Below, piece after piece: positions 30,347 through 39,365 of a DNA stretch of 64,000 bases. Numbering within the stretch: position 1 is the first letter of the stretch; each line of letters opens with the position of its first letter. A model generated the notes under the pieces. It worked only from the letters and a program-made list of their open reading frames with translations, had not been told where the DNA came from and searched no databases. Source of the DNA: Oleispira antarctica RB-8 (GTDB lineage: Bacteria; Pseudomonadota; Gammaproteobacteria; Pseudomonadales; Oceanobacteraceae); the NCBI GenBank assembly GCA_000967895.1, contig FO203512.1:434001-498000 (forward strand), in the 5' to 3' direction. Made by a program: the position numbers and the translations under genes.

Positions 30347-30892
30347 TTAGCTTCGAGTAGGGTGTTTTTGCAGCTTACGCTGTAATGTCCTGCGGTGCAT
30401 GCCTAGGGCGCGTGCTGTTGAGGATATATTACCGCCATTTTCATGCAATACTCGTTGAATATGTTCCCACTCTAGTCGTTCGACTGACATCGGAGTTTCA
30501 TCAATATTCACTTCCGTTTCATTGTTGCTGTCTTCAAAGGCGGTTAATAATTCTTTTACGGTTGCAGGCTTGTGTAAATAATTAAAAGCACCAAGCTTTA
30601 TCGCTTCAACCGCGGTAGGAATGCTGGCAAAGCCAGTTAATACAACAATTCTAGGCTCATTGTTAAGTGCTCGTAACTTAGGCAGTAAAGTGAGTCCTGA
30701 ATCTTGTCCTAGGCGTAAATCCAAGCTAATCCAATCAAAGCTCTCTAAGCTCAATTGCTGTACTGCGTCATCAGCAGTGGTGGCATAGGCTGTTGTATGC
30801 CCGAGGCGTTCTAAACTGCGGCCTAGTATTTGTGCAAAACGTTCTTCATCATCAATGATAAGAATTTTCTTAAAAGACTTCGTCGTGCTCAT
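30347..30892 (-). CDS. regA: Redox response regulator of the RegA/PrrA/RoxR family
   Basis: 181 residues. The receiver domain (1-125) has the acidic pair in IIDDEE, the phospho-acceptor Asp58 in WISLDLRLG and Lys in LHKPA. The short C-terminal Fis-type HTH, NISSTARALGMHRRTLQRKL, is the RegA hallmark. It controls respiratory and redox genes in related bacteria. The start overlaps the end of the kinase gene by four bases (ATGA). The cytochrome bc1 operon is nearby, but no direct target site was identified. Confidence 0.92.
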   Translation of the reverse strand: MSTTKSFKKILIIDDEERFAQILGRSLERLGHTTAYATTADDAVQQLSLESFDWISLDLRLGQDSGLTLLPKLRALNNEPRIVVLTGFASIPTAVEAIKLGAFNYLHKPATVKELLTAFEDSNNETEVNIDETPMSVERLEWEHIQRVLHENGGNISSTARALGMHRRTLQRKLQKHPTRS

Positions 30893-32151
30893 TGGCCATT
30901 ACTCATGCAGGGGAGGCGAATTATACAGCTAGTTGAACCATCGCGGTTAGCTACTAAGTGTACTTGGCCGTCAAATTGTTCAATGCTCGCATTGCTAAGG
31001 TAAAGGCCTAAGCCAATGCCATGTTTCTTATGACTAGAAAATAAATGATGTTGCTGTAAGTGTTGTGATGCTTGGGTATCTGGTTGGTGGATAGTCAGAG
31101 ACCATTGCTGATCAATAACTTCGCTGGATAGCTCTATGGTTTTCGAGCCTGCCTGAGCGGCATTATCGAGTAAATTTAGCAGTGCTTGATCCAATAGCGG
31201 CGACTTGCGAATATCAACCTGATGTTCAAGACCCGCATTGCACCATAATGCATTAGGCTGACTTAAGCGCCAGCGGTGCAATAGCGTGGTTAACCAGTGA
31301 CTTGCATTAATGGACTCTGCTTCGTTATGAATATTGCGCCCTGCGAGGGCTAGGCGCTGTAAAGCTTGGCGACAAATCATTACTTGCTGATGCAATAATT
31401 CAGTATCGCCTTCATTGAGTGCTAATTGGTGTTCAATACTGTCGTTTAAAATCATCTCCATTGTCATAAGTGGCGTTCCCATTTCATGAGCTGTTCCCGC
31501 TGCAAGGGTGGCTATGCCAATGAGTTGCTCATTTTTTAGCTGCTTCTCTCTGAGTTCAGTTAGCTGCTGACGCTTCCTAATGGTTGATTGCATGAGAGCA
31601 GGAATTAGTAATGTAAGGGTGATGGCACTGACAAGGAAAGTAAGCCACATGCCTGCAAGGTGCCAATCTAAAAAACTTTGCTGGTCGGTTTGGCTAGCTA
31701 GGTGGTGGCTAGAAATGCTTAATTGTAAAGGCTGATAGAATTGAGTGAGGATGCTGTAATCTAAAATACAGGTAATGGCAATGAGCCAAACCCATAGGCG
31801 GCTTAAATTATATGCGGCAAAGACAATGAGGATCAGTAGATAAGAAATCAGAGGATTACTAGCACCGCCGGTAAAGAACAAAAATATTGTTAATATTTGG
31901 CATTCAAAGAGTAAATGGATCACTAAATGAATCGGCTGCATTCCATGGCGACTGTGGTAGAAACCAAAGATTAGCAGGGGAGCGTAGCAGGCAACTGCAA
32001 TCCATGCCGTTAGCGCTACCTGCGCATGGTTGGTACTGAGATAAATAAGAAGCAGTAGCAGTGAGCAGGCAATGGCCAATCGCAAGGCAGTGAGGCGCGC
32101 AATGACAAACATGAGATTGCTTTGAGGGTTTGGAATTACAGAATTGTGCAT
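30889..32151 (-). CDS. regB: Redox sensor histidine kinase of the RegB/PrrB/RoxS family
   Basis: 420 residues. About six membrane helices (20-185) precede a kinase core. The RegB quinone-interaction motif is present as GGASNPL at 95-101 (consensus GGxxNPF). The H-box is TAHEMGTPLMT with phospho-His222. Cys260 in QVMICRQAL aligns with the redox-active cysteine of RegB. The ATPase domain has LLNLLDNAAQAG (N-box) and HGIGLGLYLSN (G-box). It should sense the oxidation state of the quinone pool or of its cysteine and phosphorylate the regA product encoded next. Confidence 0.92.
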   Translation of the reverse strand: MHNSVIPNPQSNLMFVIARLTALRLAIACSLLLLLIYLSTNHAQVALTAWIAVACYAPLLIFGFYHSRHGMQPIHLVIHLLFECQILTIFLFFTGGASNPLISYLLILIVFAAYNLSRLWVWLIAITCILDYSILTQFYQPLQLSISSHHLASQTDQQSFLDWHLAGMWLTFLVSAITLTLLIPALMQSTIRKRQQLTELREKQLKNEQLIGIATLAAGTAHEMGTPLMTMEMILNDSIEHQLALNEGDTELLHQQVMICRQALQRLALAGRNIHNEAESINASHWLTTLLHRWRLSQPNALWCNAGLEHQVDIRKSPLLDQALLNLLDNAAQAGSKTIELSSEVIDQQWSLTIHQPDTQASQHLQQHHLFSSHKKHGIGLGLYLSNASIEQFDGQVHLVANRDGSTSCIIRLPCMSNGQ

Positions 32152-32252
32152 AAATTACATAAGACTCGACGATTGTTCGTTCATTATTATACGGTGTTGG
32201 CGAGTATTCTGTATAATGCCGTTTTTGATCCATATCATAGGCTATACGCAAA

Positions 32253-33836
32253 ATGAGTCAGTTTGCAGAAGAAGTTGGAAAACGTCGCACATTCGGCATT
32301 ATTTCCCACCCTGATGCGGGTAAAACCACCATCACCGAAAAACTTTTATTGTTAGGTAATGCTATTCAGTTAGCAGGTACGGTGAAGGGTAAAAAAACTG
32401 GCCGCATGGCAACGTCAGATTGGATGAAAATGGAGCAAGATCGTGGTATCTCGATCACCACCTCCGTCATGCAGTTTCCGTATAAAGATCGCATGGTAAA
32501 CCTGCTCGATACGCCAGGACACGAAGATTTCTCGGAAGATACTTACCGCACATTAACCGCAGTCGACTCTGTGTTAATGGTAATTGATGGCGCTAAAGGC
32601 GTGGAAGATCGAACGGTTAAGCTGATGGATGTCTGTCGCTTACGGGATACGCCGATTTTCACCTTTATCAATAAAATGGATCGCGAAGTGCGTGATCAAA
32701 TTGATGTGTTAGATGAAATTGAATCCGTTTTAAAAATTAAATGTGCCCCGATTACTTGGCCTATTGGTATGGGAAAAGCGTTTCGTGGTGTTTATAACCT
32801 GTACACCGATACCATTCATTTAATTCAACCAGGGCAAGCAAGTATTGTTCCTGATGATGTGCAGATCCAGGGTCTGAATACAGACGAAGCCCGCGCAGAG
32901 CTAGGCGCCGATGTCGTTGAAGAGATGATTGAGGAAGTTGAGCTAGTTCGTGGCGGAAGCTATGAGTTCAATCTAGAGGAATACCTTGCGGGTGAAATGA
33001 CCCCTGTCTTCTTTGGTACTGCATTGGCGAATTTTGGTATTCGTGAAATGCTAAATTACTTTGTTGAGTGGGCGCCAGCACCTATTAGCCGTGAAGCGGG
33101 TGATCGTACCGTATTGCCGACAGAAGAAAAATTCAGTGGGTTTATTTTTAAGATTCAAGCCAATATGGATCCTAAGCACAGAGATCGCATTGCGTTTATG
33201 CGTATTTGCTCAGGCACTTATAGTCGTGGCATGAAAATGAGACACTCACGCTTAGGTAAAGACATTAAAGTCGCCGATGCCGTAACCTTCTTAGCTGGCG
33301 ACCGCACCAATGTTGAAGAAGCTATTTCGGGCGAAATTATCGGCTTACACAACCATGGCACAATTCAAATCGGCGATACTTTCACTCAAGGTGAGGATAT
33401 GCGCTTTACGGGTATTCCTCATTTCGCTCCAGAGTTATTTAAACGTGTACGATTAAAAGACCCATTAAAGATGAAGCAGTTGCAGAAAGGTTTGCAGCAG
33501 TTATCGGAAGAGGGTGCGACTCAGTTATTTATGCCTTTAAATAATAACGATCTGATATTAGGTGCAGTCGGTGTGTTGCAGTTCGATGTTGTTCAGCAGC
33601 GCTTACGCGATGAATATAAAGTTGAGTGTATTTATGAGCCGATCAGCGTGAGTACGGCGCGCTGGGTTTATTGCGATGACGAAAAAATATTCGCTGAATT
33701 TAAGCGTAAGTCGGCTGAAAACTTAGCGGTCGATGGCGGTGGCCACCTGACCTATATTGCGCCAACTCGCGTCAATCTAAGCTTAACCCAAGATCGTTTC
33801 CCTGAAGTGGAATTTAGCGCGACTCGTGAGCATTAA
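32253..33836 (+). CDS. prfC: Peptide chain release factor 3
   Basis: A 527-residue translational GTPase that recycles RF1 and RF2 after peptide release. The G domain has SHPDAGKTT (P-loop), DRGISITTS (switch I), DTPGHEDF (switch II) and NKMDRE (specificity). Domains II and III follow, with the [23 protein letters not shown] region typical of RF3. The stop codon sits at the centre of a perfect 16-base palindrome. It is divergent from the regBA pair, with about 100 bases between. Confidence 0.97.
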   Translation: MSQFAEEVGKRRTFGIISHPDAGKTTITEKLLLLGNAIQLAGTVKGKKTGRMATSDWMKMEQDRGISITTSVMQFPYKDRMVNLLDTPGHEDFSEDTYRTLTAVDSVLMVIDGAKGVEDRTVKLMDVCRLRDTPIFTFINKMDREVRDQIDVLDEIESVLKIKCAPITWPIGMGKAFRGVYNLYTDTIHLIQPGQASIVPDDVQIQGLNTDEARAELGADVVEEMIEEVELVRGGSYEFNLEEYLAGEMTPVFFGTALANFGIREMLNYFVEWAPAPISREAGDRTVLPTEEKFSGFIFKIQANMDPKHRDRIAFMRICSGTYSRGMKMRHSRLGKDIKVADAVTFLAGDRTNVEEAISGEIIGLHNHGTIQIGDTFTQGEDMRFTGIPHFAPELFKRVRLKDPLKMKQLQKGLQQLSEEGATQLFMPLNNNDLILGAVGVLQFDVVQQRLRDEYKVECIYEPISVSTARWVYCDDEKIFAEFKRKSAENLAVDGGGHLTYIAPTRVNLSLTQDRFPEVEFSATREH

Positions 33837-33842
33837 TGCTCA
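33827..33842. repeat. 16-base perfect palindrome centred on the prfC stop codon
   Basis: TGAGCATTAATGCTCA, with the TAA stop at 33834-33836. A larger imperfect hairpin (AGGGC...GCTG-ttg-CAGC...GCCCT, 33896-33921) follows without a T-run. Confidence 0.7.
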
Positions 33843-33956
33843 GTAACACGCAAGACTTTACTAGCGAAACTGCCATTCTGAACTAACATTGTGGCAGGGC
33901 ATTAGCTGTTGCAGCAGCCCTATTGTGTGTTGACTTATTTTTAGGGTGAATAAAAA

Positions 33957-34268
33957 ATGATCGCTTATTTCATAATTTCAATATCCATGACGGCGTTAAT
34001 CTGTTATGGTGCGTACCGAATTTTCCAGCAGCGGGTCAACACCTGTCAGCTGACACTCGATGATGCAAAAGGCTATTATCTGATAGCGGCCATACTGATT
34101 GGCTTCTTAGGTAGTGCCCTTAGCTTCTATGTAGGCCAAGTATTGGGCTACAGTAATCAGGAAGAAAGCTCTAGTGCTATGGCGTTGGCCATCTTGTTAG
34201 ACATTATGGCAGCCCTCCTGACTTTAATTTGGGGTCTGGTGAAATTTCACCAGCCTGAAAAATATTAA
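33957..34268 (+). CDS. Small three-helix membrane protein, function unknown
   Basis: 103 residues with three predicted membrane segments: about 4-20 (YFIISISMTALICYGAY), 43-63 (YLIAAILIGFLGSALSFYV) and 77-95 (ALAILLDIMAALLTLIWGL). The loop between helices one and two is polar. No family is recognised. The ATG has a weak RBS (AGGGTG). It stands between prfC and the rplM promoter and could belong to the prfC transcript. Confidence 0.65.
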   Translation: MIAYFIISISMTALICYGAYRIFQQRVNTCQLTLDDAKGYYLIAAILIGFLGSALSFYVGQVLGYSNQEESSSAMALAILLDIMAALLTLIWGLVKFHQPEKY

Positions 34269-34347
34269 TACAATGCTTTAATTTAGCTCGCCCCGTCCCC
34301 CTGAGCTTCATAAAGGCATTGTGAATTTGTAACTTCGTAAATTGGGC

Positions 34348-34376
34348 TTGCGCGGTGGCTTCTACTTATGTAGAAT
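34348..34376 (+). promoter_or_regulatory. rplM-rpsI promoter
   Basis: TTGCGC at 34348-34353, 17 bases, TAGAAT at 34371-34376. It lies about 48 bases before the rplM ATG, giving a leader of roughly 40 bases. Confidence 0.65.
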
Positions 34377-34378
34377 TT

Positions 34379-34415
34379 CGCCTCTTTTTTAAGATTGCAA
34401 AGCCCTAGAAAGGCG
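34379..34415 (+). promoter_or_regulatory. rplM leader hairpin that can mask the ribosome-binding site
   Basis: CGCCT (34379-34383) pairs with AGGCG (34411-34415), which is part of the Shine-Dalgarno sequence AAAGGCGAG of rplM. L13 is known to repress its own operon in E. coli, so this could be the autogenous control stem. It is short and needs comparison with relatives. Confidence 0.4.
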
Positions 34416-34423
34416 AGAAATTA

Positions 34424-34858
34424 ATGAAAACTTATAGTGCAAAACCAGAAAGCGTACAACGCGAGTGGTTTATAGTTGACGCAGCCGAAAAGACTCTGGG
34501 GCGTCTGGCAACTGAGATTGCTCTTCGTCTAAAGGGCAAGCATAAGCCAGAATATACTCCTCACGTAGATACTGGCGATTATATCGTTGTTATTAACGCG
34601 GAAAAGATTCGTGTTACCGGCAAAAAAACGACTGATAAAATGTATTACCGTCACACTGGTTACCCAGGTGGTTTGCGTTCTATCTCTTTCGACAAGCTTA
34701 TCGATCACAAACCAGAAATGGTTATCGAACAAGCTGTTAAGGGAATGCTCCCAAAGAATCCTTTAGGTCGTGATATGTATCGTAAGCTTAAAGTGTATGC
34801 TGGTTCTGAGCATCCACATGCAGCTCAACAGCCACAAACTTTAGAGATAAACGGATAA
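34424..34858 (+). CDS. rplM: 50S ribosomal protein L13
   Basis: 144 residues, close to the usual 142. [36 protein letters not shown] and the [13 protein letters not shown] segment are the family signatures. It is an early-assembly protein of the large subunit. It forms the conserved pair with rpsI, three bases downstream. The leader may carry an L13 autoregulatory hairpin. Confidence 0.98.
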   Translation: MKTYSAKPESVQREWFIVDAAEKTLGRLATEIALRLKGKHKPEYTPHVDTGDYIVVINAEKIRVTGKKTTDKMYYRHTGYPGGLRSISFDKLIDHKPEMVIEQAVKGMLPKNPLGRDMYRKLKVYAGSEHPHAAQQPQTLEING

Positions 34859-34861
34859 GAT

Positions 34862-35254
34862 ATGGCAGCTACTCAATATTACGGTACTGGCCGTCGTAAG
34901 ACCTCAACTGCACGCGTTTTCTTGCGTCCAGGAACAGGCACTATCCAGATTAACAAACGCGCTATCGATGTTTATTTCGGCCGTGAAACTGCACGTATGG
35001 TTATACGTCAGCCTCTAGAGCTAACTGAAACATTGGGTAAGTTTGACGTTATCGTAAACGTTAAAGGCGGCGGCGGTAGTGGTCAAGCTGGCGCAATTCG
35101 TCACGGCATTACACGTGCATTGATGCAGTATGACGAAACACTTCGTCCTGCTCTTCGTGCAGCGGGTTATGTTACTCGTGATGCTCGTGAAGTTGAACGT
35201 AAGAAAGTTGGCCTACGTAAAGCACGTAAGAAGCCACAGTTCAGCAAGCGTTAA
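34862..35254 (+). CDS. rpsI: 30S ribosomal protein S9
   Basis: 130 residues, the usual length. The N-terminus [16 protein letters not shown] and the basic C-terminal tail [18 protein letters not shown] are diagnostic. The final Lys-Arg reaches the P-site tRNA on the ribosome. It is followed by two stacked hairpin terminators, then the bc1 operon. Confidence 0.98.
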   Translation: MAATQYYGTGRRKTSTARVFLRPGTGTIQINKRAIDVYFGRETARMVIRQPLELTETLGKFDVIVNVKGGGGSGQAGAIRHGITRALMQYDETLRPALRAAGYVTRDAREVERKKVGLRKARKKPQFSKR

Positions 35255-35278
35255 GATCAAACTTGCGCTACATCAAGA

Positions 35279-35314
35279 AACGCTCAATGTATCTTACATT
35301 GGGCGTTTTTTTTT
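35279..35314 (+). terminator. rpsI terminator 1
   Basis: AACGCTCAATGTA-tct-TACATTGGGCGTT followed by a long T-run. It has a 13-bp stem with one G-T pair. Confidence 0.92.
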
Positions 35315-35320
35315 ACCTAA

Positions 35321-35344
35321 AGCCCCCGCACTATCGGGGTTTTT
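35321..35344 (+). terminator. rpsI terminator 2
   Basis: CCCCG-cactat-CGGGG plus T-run, immediately after the first terminator. It is a back-up terminator that isolates petABC. Confidence 0.65.
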
Positions 35345-35478
35345 AGTTGTCAGCGGGGCGCATTTTCATTACTATGTGCGCCGCTTAGTATATCTAGCTG
35401 ATGCTGACGCAGGTTCGTGTGTGATTCACGTGCCATACTGCGTTAAGCCAAAAAATTATAATGATGGGAGAATAGGTG

Positions 35479-36072
35479 ATGAGTCAAGACGGCGTGAATA
35501 ACAGTCGACGTCTGCTACTCCTGGGTTCGACCGCTGCTGTTGGTGCTGTAGGCGCCGGCTTTGTTGCTGTTCCATTCCTTGCTTCATGGAATCCTAGCGA
35601 GAAAGCAAAAGCTGCTGGTGCACCTGCTAAAGTAGACATTAGTAAATTAGAACCTGGTGCTATGCTGACCGCCGAATGGCGTGGTAAACCTGTGTATGTT
35701 GTACGCCGTACTGAAGAAGTACTGGGTATGCTTGAAGGTTTAGCGGATCGTTTAAAAGATCCAGCAAACGGTAACAAGGATCAACAGCCTGTTTATGCTG
35801 ATAATCTACAGCGTTCACGTGAACCGGAATTATTGGTTCTACTCGGTGTATGTACTCACCTAGGGTGCGCGCCAAAATTCTTCGCTGAAGTTAAGCCTGA
35901 GCCATTTGATGCTGACTGGCAGGGTGGTTTTTTCTGTCCTTGTCACGGTTCGCGTTTTGATATGTCTGGTCGTGTATTTAACGGTTCTCCAGCGGGCGAT
36001 AACTTACTAGTTCCTCCTTACATGGTTGAAGATAATATCTTAATTATCGGTATTGATGAGGAGACTGCATAA
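35479..36072 (+). CDS. petA: Ubiquinol-cytochrome c reductase Rieske iron-sulfur subunit
   Basis: 197 residues. The N-terminal twin-arginine region SRRLLLLGS and one membrane anchor precede the periplasmic domain. The 2Fe-2S ligands are in CTHLGC and CPCHGS, both intact. It accepts an electron from ubiquinol in the bc1 complex. The ATG at 35479 was chosen over a GTG at 35476 because GGGAG lies 8 bases before it. The stop shares one base with the petB start (TAATG), indicating coupled translation. Confidence 0.97.
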   Translation: MSQDGVNNSRRLLLLGSTAAVGAVGAGFVAVPFLASWNPSEKAKAAGAPAKVDISKLEPGAMLTAEWRGKPVYVVRRTEEVLGMLEGLADRLKDPANGNKDQQPVYADNLQRSREPELLVLLGVCTHLGCAPKFFAEVKPEPFDADWQGGFFCPCHGSRFDMSGRVFNGSPAGDNLLVPPYMVEDNILIIGIDEETA

Positions 36073-37319
36073 TGAGCCAGCAGAAAAATCCAATCATGGG
36101 CTGGATTGACGATCGTCTACCAGTAACCGTGACATACGAAAAGCATATGTCTAAGTACTATGCGCCTAAAAACTTTAATTTCTGGTATTTCTTCGGCGTA
36201 TTGTCGATGGTAATGCTCGTTAACCAAATCCTAACGGGTATTTGGCTAACCATGAACTTCACGCCAAGTGCAGACTCAGCGTTTGCATCGGTTGAATACA
36301 TCATGCGTGATGTAGAATGGGGTTGGTTATTACGTTATATGCACTCTACAGGTGCTACTTTCTTCTTTATTGCTATCTATCTACACATGATGCGTGCGTT
36401 ATTATACGGATCATACCAGAAGCCACGTGAGCTAATCTGGTTGTTTGGTATGGGTATCTATCTAGCGCTAATGGCTGAAGCTTTCATGGGATATGTTCTT
36501 CCATGGGGTCAGATGTCTTATTGGGGTGCTCAGGTAATTATCTCTTTGTTTGGTGCTATCCCTGTTATTGGTGATGACCTAACTACTTGGATTCGTGGTG
36601 ACTTCCTGATTTCAGGTGCTACCTTGAACCGTTTCTTCGCATTACACGTTATTGCTGTTCCATTAGTAATCGTTGCTTTGGTTGTATTGCACTTATTAGC
36701 ACTTCACGAAGTGGGCTCTAATAACCCTGATGGCGTTGATATTAAGAAACATAAAGATGAAAACGGCGTGCCTTTAGACGGTATTCCCTTCCACCCGTTC
36801 TATACCATACACGACATGGTCGGTATCGTAGTGTTCTTGATGATCTTCTGTTCGGTCATGTTCTTCTTCCCAATGGGGGGCGGTTTTATGCTTGAATACG
36901 CAAACTTCGAACCTGCTAACGGTCTTAAAACACCTGCGCATATTGCGCCAGTTTGGTACTTTGGAGCGTTCTATACCATCCTGCGTGCAATTCCTGATAA
37001 GTTATTAGGGGTTATTGCGATGGGTGCTGCAATCGCTATCTTGTTCGTACTGCCTTGGTTGGATAAAAGCCCAGTTAAGAGTATTCGTTATAAAGGTATT
37101 GTGAGTAAAACATTGATCCCTGTGTTTGGTGTCGCGTTTGCTATCTTAACTTGGTTAGGAACTCAGCCTTCTGATGGTTACTTCTTAGGCTTGATTAACA
37201 ATACAACTTTGGCTCGTTGGTTAACGGCATTTTACTTCGGTTACTTCTTATTGATGCCTTTCTATACTCGTATGGAAAAAACCAAACCTGTTCCTGAACG
37301 CATCACTGGAGGCCACTAG
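36072..37319 (+). CDS. petB: Cytochrome b of the bc1 complex
   Basis: 415 residues, eight expected membrane helices. Haem-ligating histidines lie in RYMHSTGATFFFIAIYLHMM and in the FFALHVIAVPL helix. The Qo-site motif is PVWY (in AHIAPVWYFGAFY) instead of the mitochondrial PEWY, a variant known in gammaproteobacteria. The cluster petABC is complete and in standard order. Spacing to petC is one base, so the three subunits are made together. Confidence 0.98.
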   Translation: MSQQKNPIMGWIDDRLPVTVTYEKHMSKYYAPKNFNFWYFFGVLSMVMLVNQILTGIWLTMNFTPSADSAFASVEYIMRDVEWGWLLRYMHSTGATFFFIAIYLHMMRALLYGSYQKPRELIWLFGMGIYLALMAEAFMGYVLPWGQMSYWGAQVIISLFGAIPVIGDDLTTWIRGDFLISGATLNRFFALHVIAVPLVIVALVVLHLLALHEVGSNNPDGVDIKKHKDENGVPLDGIPFHPFYTIHDMVGIVVFLMIFCSVMFFFPMGGGFMLEYANFEPANGLKTPAHIAPVWYFGAFYTILRAIPDKLLGVIAMGAAIAILFVLPWLDKSPVKSIRYKGIVSKTLIPVFGVAFAILTWLGTQPSDGYFLGLINNTTLARWLTAFYFGYFLLMPFYTRMEKTKPVPERITGGH

Positions 37320-37320
37320 A

Positions 37321-38100
37321 ATGAAAAAAATTATTGCTCTGTTCGCTTTGATGGCTTCTTCGCTTTCGTATGCAGCCGGTGGTGGTATCCACCTAGACGA
37401 ACATAAAACAGATTTGAGCGATACTGCATCTTTGCAGCGTGGTGCTCAAACTTTCATGAACTACTGCATGGGTTGTCACTCTCTAGAACACGGTCGTTAT
37501 AACCGCGTTGCTAAAGACTTGGACATTCCTGAAGCGTTGATGCAAGAAAATTTAAACTTCGCGGGTAAGCGTTTCGGTGAGTTGATGACGATCGCTATGC
37601 GCACTGAAGACTCTAAGAAATGGTTTGGTGCTACACCTCCAGATCTTACTTTGGTTACTCGAGTACGCGGTGGTGACGGTGATTGGTTATACACTTACCT
37701 ACGTTCTTTCTACGAAGATAAAAGTCGTCCTTGGGGCGTAAATAATGCTGCGTTTAAAGATGTGGGTATGCCTCATGTTCTTGCTGGCCTTCAAGGTATG
37801 CAGAAGAAAGGTTGTGCACCCGTATCAACAGGGTTTGATTCTTTAACCGGTACTGAAATCATGGTTGATAGCTGTGAACTTGCAGAACCGAAAGAAGTTT
37901 TATATCTAGCCGAGGAAGGTCAATTAAGTCCAAAAGAATACGACAATTTAGTGTATGATTTGGTGAACTTCTTGGTATACATGGCTGAGCCGATCGCTTT
38001 AGAGCGTCAACGTCTTGGTTGGTGGGTATTGTTGTTCTTGGTTATCTTCCTAATTCCTGTTTACTTGTTGAACAAAGAATACTGGAAAGACATTCACTAA
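37321..38100 (+). CDS. petC: Cytochrome c1 of the bc1 complex
   Basis: 259 residues. A cleavable signal peptide (MKKIIALFALMASSLSYA) is followed by the haem-binding site CMGCH in FMNYCMGCHSLEHGRYNRV. The axial methionine candidate is in the GMPHVLAGLQGMQ region. A C-terminal membrane anchor (WWVLLFLVIFLIPVYLL) holds it to the periplasmic face. The stop codon lies inside an 8-bp hairpin (38097-38116), and a second hairpin with T-rich tail follows. Confidence 0.98.
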   Translation: MKKIIALFALMASSLSYAAGGGIHLDEHKTDLSDTASLQRGAQTFMNYCMGCHSLEHGRYNRVAKDLDIPEALMQENLNFAGKRFGELMTIAMRTEDSKKWFGATPPDLTLVTRVRGGDGDWLYTYLRSFYEDKSRPWGVNNAAFKDVGMPHVLAGLQGMQKKGCAPVSTGFDSLTGTEIMVDSCELAEPKEVLYLAEEGQLSPKEYDNLVYDLVNFLVYMAEPIALERQRLGWWVLLFLVIFLIPVYLLNKEYWKDIH

Positions 38101-38116
38101 TTCGTCTTCGAATTAG
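38097..38116 (+). repeat. 8-bp perfect hairpin spanning the petC stop codon
   Basis: CTAATTCG-tctt-CGAATTAG. The TAA stop (38098-38100) is part of the left arm. Confidence 0.7.
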
Positions 38117-38132
38117 TTGAGCTACCTGTACT

Positions 38133-38170
38133 GCTCGGCGCGGAAACGTGTTCGGGCTGTATTTGTTTTT
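38133..38170 (+). terminator. Probable terminator between petC and sspA
   Basis: GCTCGGCGCG-gaaa-CGTGTTCGGGC, a 10-bp stem with GU pairs and one bulge on a GAAA tetraloop. It is followed by the T-rich GTATTTGTTTTT. It is imperfect, so partial read-through into sspA is possible. Confidence 0.5.
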
Positions 38171-38203
38171 GAATAGTTAAAATTTATTTAGCTGGGGAAT
38201 TAT

Positions 38204-38836
38204 ATGGGTGTTGTTGCTAAACGTTCTTCCATGACGTTTTATTCGGATGGTACTGATCATTATAGCCATCGTGTGCGCATTGTATTGGCTGAAAAAGGTG
38301 TAACAGTAGAAGTTCACGATGTGGACGCTGATAACAAGCCAGAAGATTTGGCTACATTAAATCCGTATAATTCATTACCAACATTGGTTGATCGTGAATT
38401 GGTGTTATACCAGCCAAATGTAATGATGGAATATTTGGATGAGCGTTTTCCACATCCGCCATTATTACCCGTTTACCCAGTCGCGCGTGCGGAAAGCCGT
38501 TTATTGATTCACCGCATTGAGAAAGACTGGTGTGTTCTTGTCGATACTATCTTCTCTGCGACTGCAAAAGATAAAGATAAAGAAAAAGCACGTAAAGAAT
38601 TACGTGAAGGCATGATGACCATTGCCCCTATCTTTAAAGATATGCCTTACTTCATGAGTGATGAATTCACGATTGTTGATTGCTGTATGGCTCCAATTCT
38701 ATGGCGTTTGCCAGCAATGGGTATTGAGCTTAGCGGTAAAGCGGTTGAGCCTTTGTTCCAGTATATGGAGCGTTTATTTGATCGTGAATCCTTTCAAGCT
38801 AGCTTGTCAGAAGCTGAGCAAGAAATGCGCGGTTAA
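38204..38836 (+). CDS. sspA: Stringent starvation protein A
   Basis: 210 residues with glutathione-transferase fold. The N-terminal thioredoxin-like half (MTFYSDGTDHYSHRVRIVLAEKG) lacks the usual catalytic residue, and the C-terminal half is helical. It binds RNA polymerase and affects stationary-phase and stress transcription. The order petABC-sspA-sspB is a conserved gammaproteobacterial arrangement. RBS GGGGA precedes the ATG. Confidence 0.95.
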   Translation: MGVVAKRSSMTFYSDGTDHYSHRVRIVLAEKGVTVEVHDVDADNKPEDLATLNPYNSLPTLVDRELVLYQPNVMMEYLDERFPHPPLLPVYPVARAESRLLIHRIEKDWCVLVDTIFSATAKDKDKEKARKELREGMMTIAPIFKDMPYFMSDEFTIVDCCMAPILWRLPAMGIELSGKAVEPLFQYMERLFDRESFQASLSEAEQEMRG

Positions 38837-38841
38837 TTGAC

Positions 38842-39255
38842 ATGCAGACAATGACGCCAAGCCGCCCGTACTTAATGCGGGCGCTGAATGAGTGGATACT
38901 TGAAAACGACTGCACGCCTTACGTGTTAGTCGATGCAGGTATGCCTGGAGTTCAAGTTCCAGAAGATTATATCGATAACGGTCAGATCGTACTGAACATT
39001 AGTATGTCTGCGGTTAAGTCGTTGCTAATAGATGATGATGGCTTATCGTTTAATGCGCGTTTTGGCGGTGTACCGATTGATTTGTATGTGCCGATGGTTG
39101 CGATTTTAGCGATTTACGCGAAAGAGAATGGCCAAGGTATGGTCTTTGGTAGTGAAGCGGGTGCGCCTGATCCTAATAAGCCTCCTGAGCCTACCAAGCC
39201 TAAGCGTGATGAAAAACCTGTTAAGCCTCGCCCATCTTTGAAAGTGGTGAAGTAG
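38842..39255 (+). CDS. sspB: ClpXP protease specificity-enhancing factor SspB
   Basis: 137 residues. The N-terminal folded domain (SRPYLMRALNEWILENDCTPYVLVDA ... GQIVLNISMSAVK ... FNARFGG) binds ssrA-tagged proteins released from stalled ribosomes. The C-terminal tail is Pro/Lys-rich and flexible, ending RPSLKVVK, the peptide that docks on ClpX. It starts five bases after sspA. Confidence 0.95.
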   Translation: MQTMTPSRPYLMRALNEWILENDCTPYVLVDAGMPGVQVPEDYIDNGQIVLNISMSAVKSLLIDDDGLSFNARFGGVPIDLYVPMVAILAIYAKENGQGMVFGSEAGAPDPNKPPEPTKPKRDEKPVKPRPSLKVVK

Positions 39256-39300
39256 TGCTTTAAGGTGGCAGTAAGTTGCAGAGTAAACTGCTTCTAGCAT

Positions 39301-39341
39301 AAAAAATGCCCCAAGAGATTAGTCTCTTGGGGCATTTTTTT
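39301..39341. terminator. Bidirectional terminator between sspB and the DUF547 gene
   Basis: AAAAAATGCCCCAAGAGA-ttag-TCTCTTGGGGCATTTTTTT, an 18-bp perfect stem. It ends both converging transcripts. Confidence 0.97.
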
Positions 39342-39365
39342 GTCTGCAATAAAAGAACCGTTAGG

